A DNA stretch of 64,000 bases from Grifola frondosa. Its lineage: Eukaryota; Basidiomycota; Agaricomycetes; Polyporales; Grifolaceae. The position numbers were made by a program, and so were the translations under genes. Under the pieces are notes generated by a model. That model did not search any database, was not told the origin of the DNA, and saw only the letters and a list, made by a program, of their open reading frames with translations. Position 1 is the stretch's first letter, and the number at the start of each line of letters is the position of its first letter. Where the stretch lies: positions 434,001-498,000 of the forward strand of contig LUGG01000013.1 in assembly GCA_001683735.1 (NCBI GenBank), written 5' to 3'. Positions 12,134-23,025 of the stretch are shown here, in pieces.

Positions 12134-14351
12134 TCATGGTTGCTTCTCGGGAATATCAGCAAGGTCTGGTAAGTTATCTGTACGACTGATATCGACTTCA
12201 CCTCCACGATCCTTGAGCTCCTTCCAACGGTTCCGTCCAACGACCTGTACCTCCCAGTCCCAAAGCTCATAATGCCATCCTTCACGGTACTTAAAGTGGA
12301 CGAAACTCGATTGGATCAACGGCAAATTGCCCCCGTGGTCAATCAGTACCACCATGTCGTCCAACGTCGTTCCAGGATCTACCACATGAAGTTCGTCGGC
12401 ATCAGTTACCCACAGGAAGAGCAGGCCGCCGGCCTTGAAGAGTATCAAGTCCTCATTCTGCAGAAGTGGGACGGGCTGGCCGAGGAAATGGTGTGCCCGC
12501 TCGAACAGCCACGCATAGCTACCGACAGAACCCGTAAAGATGGTCCACCGATCACAATACTCCCAGTCCGTATTCCAGCCGTCAGCAATGTGGTCCGGCG
12601 CTTCAGATTTCCAGATCTCTATCAGCTCTCGTTTCATCTCTGAGGACGTCAGGTAAGGACCGCTGTATGGAAAAGGCGGCGCCGGATGCGACGGGACCAA
12701 ATCCTGGAACTTGTGGTGAGATGAGCAACAAAGGGTATGCCACATGTGACGCACCGTAGAAACAACGTCTTCTCCATCCAATAGAGGAAATACGACTGGT
12801 TGGAAACAACCACAAAGGCCGAAGGGCTCGGATCCACTCAAGTCATACAATGCCAGCTCGCCAAATCCGCTGCCAAAGACGACGATGCCCCTCGCCGCAT
12901 CATAATTGCGGACACCCGCGAAGTACTGCGCCGGCATCTGTGGATCGTACAGCTCATAGATGTCGAGATTTTTTCCTGATGTGGTGTGCGAAGTAAGAAG
13001 CCTCGCCGTGCAAAAGCTGACATGTCGCCCAAAAGCACAAGGCGCGTCCAACCATGACACTGATTCTCCCGACATCGAAATTAGCGGGTCACAAGCGTCT
13101 TGACGAATCTCTTCGTGTCTCTGGGGTGTGCTTCCAAACTAGATGGAGTTCGAATTGCCCATCGGGCGAGCAGGACATCGTGTAGACGGAGATCCCCTCA
13201 TCTTCTGCTGTAACGACACTGAGAACATCTTGATTTTTATCATTCTCAATGGCCTTGTTATGGAAGGCCGTTAATGGGGAGAAAGCGATATCGGCGTATG
13301 AAACTTGACGGTTGAACTCGATTTTCTGCAAGAATGTGGCGCGAGCGTCGTTTTCTTCGAACTGGTAGATTTCGATTTTCCATGGAAAAACGGTGGCGAC
13401 TATACGGCCTTTTATCGCCATACAAATACAACAACCCTGCAAAATAAATCAGTACATTGATAAAATCACAAGATGGCACTGCACGTTTGGATCTAAAAAC
13501 GGATGCAGTTGAACAACTGCGCCGGTCTTCCAATTTACGAGACATGGAACACTGGTGTTTTGGTAGAATGCAACGCCCACCCAATCACCCCGCAGTGTGC
13601 GAACATAGGAGGAGCCCTCGAGGCGAAACATGCGAACGAAAATTGGGTGCCCTCGATCATCATGCACGGACAGAATTTCCAGACACGGCACCCTGAGCTC
13701 TGTCAGTGTATATCACTAGCATCTGTAGATGAAATCAAACATACCTAGAATGGAGGCCAAGTGCTATAATCACAGCTCCATTTTGGACCTCAACGGCTCC
13801 GCTACTCACAGGTGCGGACAAAAATGCTTCTGCGAGGGGAGCGCCGTCGCCTATGCCAGCTTCGAGGCGATTGATAGACCATAGAGATATCATACTTGAG
13901 GAGGAATCAGAACACGCTGCAAGCATTAATTGCCCTGACACGATTTGAACCCATGTGACAGAACGTTTCTGGTGAAGAGGGATCATGTGGGACACGGCGT
14001 GGTTCTGATGAGACCTCGTTCTTTCGTGTAATCGGAGCGCATGTGAAACGAGTGCCTCGGTCTCCGAACTTGAGAGTGTATCTAGGGATCGACAGTAAGG
14101 AGGTATGAGCAGATTTCTCGATAAAACATCGCTATGCAATATATCAATCCAGAGCTGTTTGGTTGCTGTAATGGCATAGAATAAACCACACGTCTGAAGA
14201 CGAATTAGTCCATGTATATCAGAAAATGACTCTCGCTCTAGAAAGTCTAGAAACGCACCTGTCGCACTCTGAGTACATCCGACGCACCGAGATTCCGAAG
14301 CATAGCCAACAGGACATCACTAGGTAAGTTGGTGATGGTCCTGCATTTCAT
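12134..14351 (-). CDS. F-box protein with WD-like C-terminal region, paralogue
   Basis: The first exon (14351-14259) encodes a textbook F-box beginning MKCRTITNLPSDVLLAMLR; exon 2 from 14193 continues TCGLFYAITATKQLWIDIL. Later exons (to 13745, about 13700-13460, about 13443-13080, and on to 12134) encode a beta-strand-rich region. It includes SVTWVQIVSGQLMLAA, a WKIEIYQFEE strand and a domain with AGVRNYDAARGIVVFGSGFG and ELALYDL, matching the family's C-terminal half. Near 13114 the frame breaks: WKHTPET continues as HEEIRQDACDPLIS if one AC dinucleotide is restored to an ACAC run. It is the same family as 8541-10410 but clearly diverged, so an old rather than recent duplicate. Likely an SCF adaptor. 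Confidence 0.75.
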
Positions 14352-14640
14352 GATGTGCTAGAGCAAGGAAAAGTGTAATCCAAGGTAAACAGGCTATCGG
14401 CTATAGAATCTACTGCAGCAGGAGTCTTGAAGTTCCGCCGCAAGAAAAATATTGGAGCGTCGCTCCGAGTTCAAGCAATGTAATTGTGACTACGAAGAAT
14501 AAGGGCACTTACGAATCGTATGGTGTTGTGTACCTATTATACATAGCCGTTACAATTATGAGGTACAGTGTTCATTGAAGAAATATTGTAGCCCGGGCAG
14601 GTAGTAGACGCCGATCGTTGATGATAAGCGCTGAGCCTGG
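14352..14640. other. Short intergenic stretch
   Basis: No gene is seen between the F-box start and the left edge of the duplicated block. This is presumably the promoter of the minus-strand F-box gene. Confidence 0.4.
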
Positions 14641-16690
14641 TCGTCCTTCTCACCCAACGTTCAACTCCCAACATTCTGAAATTCGGCATCTTGAATCTTG
14701 TAGGCTCATTGAGCCCGCCATGCGGGCTCTGTTGAAGTGCAGTACCCACCGGACTTTGCTGACGTACAAATTGTTATATGAATTTCATTCTTCAAAGCTT
14801 CTCGACTTCTCGACTGCGTTATCGGATGGCTGCGCGCTATTATACTACGCACAACTGTCTCTGCGTCTCTTTCTTTCTTTTTCTTCATTTTTTCCTTTCA
14901 CTCTCTCAATTAATTTCTTCTCTCTTCTTTCTTTCTTGCAGCTGAATCTCTCTCCCAATCCACAGAACTATTGCAACTAGCGCGGGCAGTTTTGTGCTAG
15001 ACATGAGCTACGCTCTGTTTGGACCTTCTTTTATCGACATCACGCAGAATATTTGGTTATGGGGTGTGCGCGACGTTTGTGGCATTCCTCTCTCCATTTT
15101 ATAGAACTTTCAGTGACTCACGGTAGGATTCAGATCATCGATTATATTCGCCGGCAGTGCGAAGCTGCTGAGGTGGATCTGCTTCGCAATCCGACTGCGC
15201 GGGAGCTGTATATAGTCCAAGTTTACCGCAACATCATTATCCCTGCAATGTGCGTTCTGAAACCCGTCAGCCGTGATTTCTCACCGTTAACGCTTGCTCT
15301 TAGTGAAAGAAAGGCACCCTTTGTGACAGAAAGACAAATCATCAAGCACGTTTATGTCGTCGAAAACACTGGTCCAGTGATTTGTATCACTGACTTTTAC
15401 ACGGCTTTTGGTACATTTCTCGCTTGTTGGGCTGAATGTCAATTTAAATTCTAGCTGCAAACTGCTGACATTGAATCTTTTATATGCATAGGCTATGTTA
15501 TTACAATGACTGAACTTGCAGCACACACTCAACATGAAGAATCATTTTACGTAGAATTGGTTTTACGATTTGCTGTGCTCTGTTATGTGATGCATCATCA
15601 TTATTTTAAGCCCAATATGGGACTTGGAAATGAAGAGGGTTCTCCTGCGAAGGTGCACATTTTATGGGGCCCGATGGTGTCTTCGTCTTCGCGGTTCACT
15701 TCAGACTCCGTGGTCAATCATTCGTTCTCTCTTCAACTTCTCTTCCACACACGGGAACGGCATTCAAGATACAGGCGCAGAAGCTACGGAAGAGCATCTT
15801 GGAGAGAGAACTGTTGGGGGGAGTCAAGTTGCCGTGCTTGCAAAATGTAGGAGATTTCGGATACTGTGCAGAGACCTTGCCATTCATTAGGTGAGCATCT
15901 GAAAATTGTCACTTAAATGAGCTCATTTCTAATCTGCTCCGAAGTCGACTCTCCGTAAACGGTGCAGAGCTCAAGGGGCTTTCCGTGGACATTCCGAAGA
16001 TCGGAAAGCTAGCATTGTATGGTCCACTCATCGTATCAAGCAATGAATTGTGCACGCCTGCGTGCTTGAATTGTCAAAGAATTTGCAATATTGTTGGGCA
16101 TTCGGTTTATGATCTCGCCAACGGACAACGTGAGGCGCTGTTAATTACTTCGAACTTCCGTGTTGGCTGATCACCTCGTTCAGGATATGGTCAACGCTCA
16201 GCGTCATCTCGTGTGCATGGTAGCGTCACTAGTGCGTCCATAATCCGGTTTGAATTAGAAATTTAAAGCGACTGTTGTTGCCTAGGTGATGATAATTCAT
16301 CAGCTACCGGATCCTCCGAGTCACGCTCTTATGACAATTGTATGTTGGCCGTCAGCTACTTTTGGGATCGGTTTACTGATTTCGTTCCAGTATATGGTCG
16401 GGGTCTAAGCTACGGACAGGGTTCATTGTATGCATACAGTGCGTTCACATTTACTGGGACCTAATCTTTTCCACGATTTCTGATGTGGATCGAAAAGAAT
16501 TCTGGCAGCCACCTTCACTGGGCCTACCAAGCCCATATCAGGTCCCAATGTGCGGTTGGGCTTCGGGCTATATGCAGGCTCCGTTGCATGGCTATGGTAA
16601 GTACATATGGACAAGACGTAATCTGTTCCACGACCTCTGATGTGGATCAAAAGCTCCCTGGCAGTCATCTACACCGAATCCGCCAAGTTC
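14640..16690 (+). repeat. Segmental duplication, unit 1
   Basis: This block is repeated in the same orientation at about 18715-20640. The match starts in the promoter (ttcttcaa-gcttctcga, tctcgactgcg, ttatcggatggct, attatactacgcacaact). It runs through the gene and continues past the stop codon to the twice-repeated tctgatgtggat motif (16487 and 16637 here; 20417 and 20567 in unit 2). The units are separated by about 2 kb of unrelated sequence. Confidence 0.85.
15003..16170 (+). CDS. Uncharacterised protein with deaminase-like CAE/CxxC motifs, tandem copy 1
   Basis: I do not recognise a named family. Conserved blocks are an N-terminal helical part (YIRRQCEAAEVDLLRNP; REKY/ELYIVQVYRNIIIPA), an ITDFYTAFG block before an intron, a central block (HEESFYVELVLRFAVLCYVM, HHHYFKPN, SPAKVHILWGP) and a C-terminal module. 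In that module GYCAETLPFI is followed about 45 residues later by LCTPACLNCQRIC. The C/H-A-E and (P)xCxxC pair is the zinc-site signature of the cytidine-deaminase fold, so a nucleotide or nucleic-acid deaminase is a reasonable guess. Two frames meet near 15729, where copy 2 has one extra T (CTTTC against CTTC). The start and first intron are uncertain. Conserved sequence past the stop (DDNSSATGSSES at about 16290) could be a further exon. Confidence 0.5.
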
Positions 16691-16699
16691 ATACCTATA

Positions 16700-18714
16700 C
16701 GGTCAACAATCTCCTTTGTACTGGTTACCCTTACAATATCCTTCCCTATGATGGAGAATCTTTTGCTGCAATGTTTTGCGTGACGCTAGCATGTATTATC
16801 ACTCTTTTCTTGAATATCTGTACTACATGGATCATCACGTTTACACTTCTATTCTCGCACTTGTCATGAATCATGTAGATATATGTATTTGCAGATGATG
16901 TTCATATTGTATTTTGTGGTATTCTAGCTCTATCCTGGCCTGCGGAGCGGTGGCAATCGTTCGATCATGCTAGATTGACATCGCAGTATTCAAGCCGAAC
17001 TTATGCACTACATCACAGCATGTTCGTCGTCCCCACCTGGACCACGTACGATGAGAGAGTAAACATAGAAATCAGTAAGGATTGCAGTGTTAGTTTACCT
17101 GGATACGATACTGGCCGTTCTCAGCCAGCGCTTCGCGGATGCAAGTCTGAATCATTGAACTCAGAGGTCCGATCATATGAGATCTGTAGGCTCCGCTCCA
17201 GATCAGTGCATACATATAGACCAAAGTAACGACGAGATCTCTCGCGACATTCATCATAAAATTGACCTGCGGATCCCAATAGCCCCGCCCATAGCAATCT
17301 CATACAAGGATCGCTGTCACCTCGGGCTCACACTGAGCCGATGGTACTGATGTTTTTGTCGGATCGAAACTGAAGTACTTATGCTGTGTGATCAAGCGGT
17401 GCAACTTCACCCTCGCTCCATCACTTTTGGAGGAGAAATGTAGAAGGCCGCCATATGTGTGAGGATTTTTTGCAATCGAGCACTTTTTGATATCGGTCAG
17501 GGGTGCATAGAGGAAAAAGACTGAAGGCAAAAATGAAGAGAAGGGCATAAGAATGTTACGTAGCTGAAGTTATAGCGGACACTGGGCAGAGACGCGACCA
17601 CGCGAGGGCGACGTCCGCGCCAATATCATGCCCATGCTGCGCCGCCGTGCGTGCTCCGGAGCTGCTCAGCGGTGTGCGCAGGTACATTGTCCAGAACGCA
17701 CGCATCTCTCGTACGTCGAGCGCCTCGTGCGCGCCTGTACCCGCGCAACTGAGTCCTACGTCGGCATCTCCATGCTCATCTCACAGTGTGCGCCATTAGC
17801 GTGGTATGCGGCAGGGAATACGCCACACATTGCTGGGGGAAATGGTGTGTCCTCGCTCGCGTGCCGGTTCGAACCGCGCTGTGCCAGTGAGGCTGAAAGG
17901 GTGGGGAAAGGGGGACATACGGCGGAAGTCGAGGAGGGCGATAGGCACAGGTTGACATCCGCAGGGATGGTTCGTGCGCGGTATGATGCCAGTCGTGTCG
18001 AGATGCGCGCGAACAATCAGCGCGCCGGGAGTGTGATGGCGAGACTCACGAAGATGAGCGGGGACCCGAAGCACGCGAGCGTGCCGTGCTCGAACCTTGA
18101 CGCGATGGACAGCGACGAACGGGCCAGAGAGGGGAGTGAGTGAGGTGCACCGACTGAGACGACTGGCGAGCCGGTATCGGTTATGGCGATCATATGGCGA
18201 AGGGTCTCACCGAGTTGGTGGTACGCGACGAGTACCACCTGCATGCATAGTTGGTAAATGGTGTGTGCCAGGGGAGGAGGCATGCACCAGGACGGAGAGC
18301 AGGAAGCTCCACCCGTGGGACGCATCGAACGAAGTATCAATCCCGCTGTACGCTTTATTTACAACGAAGACCAGGTACACTGTATCATGATCGCGACGAT
18401 GCACTGTGCCATCCCAGCTGGTCGATGTTCCCTCAGCATTCCACACTGTGCCGAACGTAGGAGATTAGTAATGTGACAAACGAGAGAAGATGGAGGTACT
18501 TGCCTCCTTGGAGCACGTAAGACGCGGTGAATGGTGACTGTCACCTTGGAGTTGTCGAGGCTAGTGAGAGGGGCGCAGCACGACACAGGACAGGCACATT
18601 TGGATGCGCAGAGGACGCAGACAGTGGGCAACGGCGCAGGCGAGTTGAAGTGGCCACTTGAAGCGACAGTAGAAGCGCCGGCGGCGATCATGGCGCCCAC
18701 AAATTACTTCAGCG
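16700..18714. other. Spacer between the duplicated units, no confident gene
   Basis: A 171-codon open frame at 17628-18143 (+) is GC-rich and overlaps long ORFs on the other strand. It has no domain I can name and no codon pattern that favours one strand. 16940-17550 is low in ORFs. A non-coding role or a decayed gene are both possible. Confidence 0.4.
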
Positions 18715-20640
18715 CTTCGATGCTTCACTTGAGCATCCCTCGCTCTCAAATGCAACATCTTGAACTTTGGAGACTTATTAAGCCGGTTATATGGGCTATG
18801 TCGAAGTGCAACACCCCCCGCAGCTTTGCTGACATACAGCAGCCTCCATAGCTATTTGAATTGAGTCATTCTTCAAGGCTTCTCGATTTCTCGACTGCGC
18901 TATCGGATGGCTTCGTGCTATTATACTACGCACAACTCTCTCCGTTCCTCTCTCCAATCTTTCTTTGTTTTTCCTTCCTCTCTTGGGACTAATTCCCCGT
19001 CGACAGGGCTATGGCAGCGAGCTACTCCCTGCCACATCATAAATCGGAACCTTCTTTTATCGATTTCACGCAGGATATTTTGTTTTGGGCTGTACAAGAT
19101 GTTTGTAGCTTTTTTCATAGTAATTTCAGTGACTCACAGCAGGATTCAGATCATCAGTTATATTCGCCGGCGATGCGAAGCTGCTGAGGTGGATCTACTT
19201 CTCAATCCGACTTGCCGGGAAGTATATATAATTCAAGTTTACCGGAGGATCATTGTCCCTGCTCTGTGCGTTTTTAACCCGTCGGCCGCGATTTCTCACT
19301 GTTAACGCTTGCTCTCAGTGAGAGAAAGACCCCATTTGTGACTAACGGTGGACAAACTATCGAGCACGTCAACGTCGTCGAGAACATTGGTCCGTCGATT
19401 TGTATCACCGACTTCTACTCGGCTTTTGGTAAGTTGCTTGCCTATCGTGCCGAGCATCAATTTGAATTCTAGTTCCGAAATTCTGACTACGAGTCTCTTG
19501 TATTCAGCCTATGTCATTACAATGACTGAGTTGGCAGCGCAAGCTCGACATGAAGAATCGTTCTACGTACAATTGGTCTTCCGATTTGCTTGGCTCTGCT
19601 ATGTGATGCACCACGACTACTTTAAGCCCAATGCAGGACTTGGGAATCAAAAGGGGTCTCCTGCGAAGGTACACATACTGTGGGGCCCGATCGGCCCTTC
19701 ATCTCGACGGCCCACCCTAGACTCCGTGGATAATCACTCGTTCTCCCTTTCCACGTCTCTTCCACGTGCGAAACCGGTGTTCAGGATGCAAGCACAGATG
19801 CTACGGAAGCGCATCTTAATGAGAGAACTCCTCGATGGAGTCGATTTTCCACCCTTGAAGAATGCGCAAGATTATGGATACTGTGCAGAGACTTTGCCGT
19901 TCATTAGGTGAGCATCCGAAGGTCGTCGTTCCCAAAAAAAAAACTCATCCCTAACTTACTCCGAAGTCGACTCTCTCCTAACGGGACAGAGCTCAAGGGG
20001 CTTTCAGTGGACGTTTCAAAGATTGGGAAGCTAGCATTGTATGGTCCTCTCGAAGTATCAAGTAGCGAACTGTGCACGCCTGCATGCTTAAGTTGTCGAA
20101 AAATCTGCAATGCTGTTGGGCATCCGGTGTATGATCTCGCCAACGGACAACGTGAGGCCTTGTTGATTACTTTGAGTTTCCGTGCTAGCTGACCACCCCG
20201 GTCAGGATATGGTCAATGTTCGGCATCACCGACTAATATGCAGGGCAACGTCACAAGTGCGTTCATCACATAATTTGTATTAGTAGCTTAAGAGGAGCAA
20301 TTGATGTTGTATAGGTGACGAGAATTCATCCGCTACCGGGTCCTCCGACTCCGATGATACTACGTTTTTGTCATCGCATATCCACAGTAAGTTCATATTG
20401 GCCGAGGCCCGTCCGGCTTCTGATGTGGATGGAAAAAGGATTCTGTGAGCCACCTTCACTGGACCCGCCTAGTTCATCCTAGGGATCCAGTACATGGTTG
20501 GGATTCAGATTCCATTGTGTGCGTATGGTGAGCATATATCAGTCCGGACCTAACCTGTTCCCCAACCTCTGATGTGGATTAAAAGGACACTGGCTGCTGG
20601 CTGCGCCGCCGCGGCCGTTAGGATAATGCCTGTACAGTCA
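18715..20640 (+). repeat. Segmental duplication, unit 2
   Basis: Direct repeat of 14640-16690, covering promoter, gene and 3' flank. Identity is high in coding exons (about 80-85% by eye) and lower in introns; the first intron differs in length by 10 bp. This indicates duplication some time ago with selection on the protein. Confidence 0.85.
19011..20192 (+). CDS. Uncharacterised protein with deaminase-like CAE/CxxC motifs, tandem copy 2
   Basis: Paralogue of 15003-16170. It retains YIRRRCEAAEVDLLLNP, ICITDFYSAFG, MTELAAQARHEESFYV, HDYFKPN, SPAKVHILWGP, GYCAETLPFI and LCTPACLSCRKIC, then VYDLANGQREALLIT. The putative zinc ligands (Cys of CAE, CxxC) and the Glu are therefore unchanged, while surrounding residues vary. 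That pattern fits an enzyme under selection. The frame slips at 19271-19280, where copy 1 has GAAACCC and this copy TAACCC: one A lost, at a different site from the slip in copy 1. The N-terminal exon begins around MAASYSLPHHKSEPSF, but its splice to the YIRRR exon is unresolved. No signal peptide is evident. Confidence 0.5.
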
Positions 20641-20649
20641 GCAGTTTCC

Positions 20650-21301
20650 TTGTACCGGCTGCCCTTCGTCATAGCCTTTCTCTTGATGTATATGATGGCT
20701 CGGACGACTATTTTTTGGTTATAACATGTACTACCACCTCTTGCGTCCGGATGTAATCTCTCTTTTCAATTCATAAGTGTGGACTCTGATTCAATTCTCA
20801 TCGCGGAACTCATCCACGACTTTCGGTTATATTATGCGTGACGGTCTGCAGTCCTATAGACATTTGTTGCAAATCACTCTACATCATTGCGCAGATACAA
20901 GTCTGAGGGCTGACGATATCAACAACCAATTGCACGACACAGAACAAGGGGGTAAATTCTTTCCAACTAGTATTTTGTGAAGTAGCAAGATGCTCGTCCA
21001 AATAGCTTCCTCGATGAGAACCAGAACTACATAGCAGTTACATGTTACAGATCATCTCGCAATGATGTACTATACATATGTGTTGCCTTTACTGAACGTA
21101 AATGAGGAGGGGTGATGACATTCCGGAACATCAGACGGTTCGAGAATAAAATACAAGTACTATACGAGGTATACGGACTATTCGAGGGATATGTTATCGA
21201 AGTCGTGAGTGGATGATGGAATGAGAGATAGCGTGTCGAGTGGGGAAGAATAGCATTTGGAGAATATGGTGGGCCAACCGCAGTCCATTCGGAACGACAA
21301 C
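20650..21301. other. Intergenic, nothing recognised
   Basis: Follows duplication unit 2 and precedes the 3' end of the minus-strand kinase. Only short ORFs without family signal are present. Confidence 0.4.
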
Positions 21302-22718
21302 CTACAGGTCCATCCTGACATCTACATCCATCATATCTTCCCTCCGCAATGGCCAGCGACCTTGATCCCACCGCTTCAAGTACTCCCGGCATCTGTCCCC
21401 GAAGACATCCAGTCCGTCCAAGAAGCCCTTCGGGAGCAGGTCCTTCCGCTGCTCCCAGGGTTTGACGTCGACCAGGTCGCAACGATCAAGACACACGAGG
21501 ATCATGCCGAAGCTATACGCGTCCGCTAGGCGCGCGTCCTGGCACTCGCCGCGCAGGATCTCTGGGGCGGAGAATGGACGCGTGCCGGGGTGTATTTGCT
21601 CGACTTTGCGATATGAGGATTGTGGAGGGAGGGATAGAAGCGAGGGCTTCGACATGAAGCGGGAGCTTGTGCGGGCTGAAAAGGGTGGCGGCGGAGGTGG
21701 CGGAGGCAGTTGGGGAGGCAGCTCTTCGTCCGGAGACGCGTAGATCGAGTCCGCAGACACTGATCGGCCGAAGTCAAGCAATTTGATAGTGTCCGACGAG
21801 AAGGTCACTTGAATATTTAGGAGTGACAAGTCGCCGTGGTTCAGTCCGAAGGAATGTAGGTGCGTCAACCCATCTAACAATTGGTTGTGGTAATCGATCT
21901 TCTTATCCCTGGAGAGCTCCTGTTGTTCCCTAATCACGTCATACAACGTGCGCCCCTCGATGTATTCGAGCACCATCCCGACGTTCTCCAACGAGCCCAA
22001 GAACGCGGTGATGTTCCGGTGGCGCGCGACGGTGGTGTAGACACGAAGTTCGGCCAAGAATTGGGTGCTCACGTCGTTTGCATTTGTTTGCATCTCCCCA
22101 TTGATCTCTAGCTGCACCACATTAGGCTTCTTGACCACGCATTTGAAGAGTTCGGAAGCAGACCCTGCAGCACAAGGCGCGAGGTTCTGAGTCGGATTTG
22201 GCGGCGCCGAATACGACGTGGGTGTTGGAAATGAAAATATTGAAGTAGGGTTCTTGGGCGGTGAGTAAATCGGTGGTGATGCGTGAGGAGATGGTTCATA
22301 TGATCGAGGGGTCTGGAGGTGAGGAATGAGGGAATTTTGGAGGTCGGAGATGTGAGTCGTTATTGGGTGCCTCGTCGGAGAACGCATGCGTTGGAACATT
22401 GGCCTGATCTTCTTCCTCGTCCAATTCCACTACAGCCCCATGCATAAAATAATAACATCACGAGATACAAGCAATCCAGACGTACCCATCCACCAATTCT
22501 TCTTGGATGTCAACGTGACGCGTTTGATTTGTCTCGACATTATGGGCAACCTGGAAGAGGGATAAGAATGTTGGTTCTACCGCAGTAGGTTGGGTAGCAG
22601 ACCTGCCACGCCAAAGATGAGTACTTCTGCAAGTAAAGCCACGCAGATCAAGATTCAAGCTCAAGAGTGTGATCTCCCTAATGGGTGTCGGGATCACATG
22701 ATCGCTCTTCAGCTCCAA
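21302..22718 (-). CDS. Protein kinase domain protein (HGD variant)
   Basis: Serine/threonine-kinase-like protein. In order: a Pro/Ser-rich N-terminal region; FLAELRVYTTVARHRNITAF (helix C, then the loop to beta-4); MVLEYIEGRTLYDVI (hinge); the catalytic loop FGLNHGDLSLLNIQV; LLDFGRSVSA (DFG); a long Pro-rich insert in the activation segment with a run of nine prolines; TRPFSAPEILRGE (APE); and AYSFGMILVCL (helix F). The usual HRD is HGD, a change found in kinases that do not depend on activation-loop phosphorylation; Asp, Asn and DFG are intact, so activity is possible. An upstream exon from the ATG at 22718 joins by an intron near 22490-22430; the exact acceptor is uncertain. The 3' end is close to 21302. 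Confidence 0.75.
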
Positions 22719-23025
22719 AAAGGTAATTCCCTTAGGCTACCATAATCTAGGCGCACAGGCCGCACACGTGACCGCGCAAAGAGCTCGATTTGGAGACGCG
22801 TTTGGTCTTCAACGTTGAGCCACTCTCTTGCTTTAGCGTATCACTTGCGAAAACGCGTCCACTACGCTCGGTTAACGACGGAGAGTGCTTCTCTCAATAA
22901 TCTGGTGAGGCTATAAAACTTTGTGGCCGATGACTAGTCTGATCGATTGTTTCCACTGCTTTGTCTCGGGCGTGTTTCCTGAAGCAACGTATTTGAGCCT
23001 TTCCGCCACCTGAACGCGTAAAAAC
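22719..23025. promoter_or_regulatory. Shared intergenic region between two divergent kinase genes
   Basis: About 300 bp separate the kinase (-) and the FunK1 gene (+). It contains no ORF of note and presumably holds both promoters. A ggctataaaact stretch (22910-22921) could be a TATA element for the plus-strand gene about 115 bp upstream of the ATG. Confidence 0.35.

Noticed and set aside
17628..18143. 171-codon ORF that briefly looked like a cyclin-type protein
   Set aside because: Only a weak pattern at its start, no cyclin-box continuation, and overlapping antisense ORFs of equal length.
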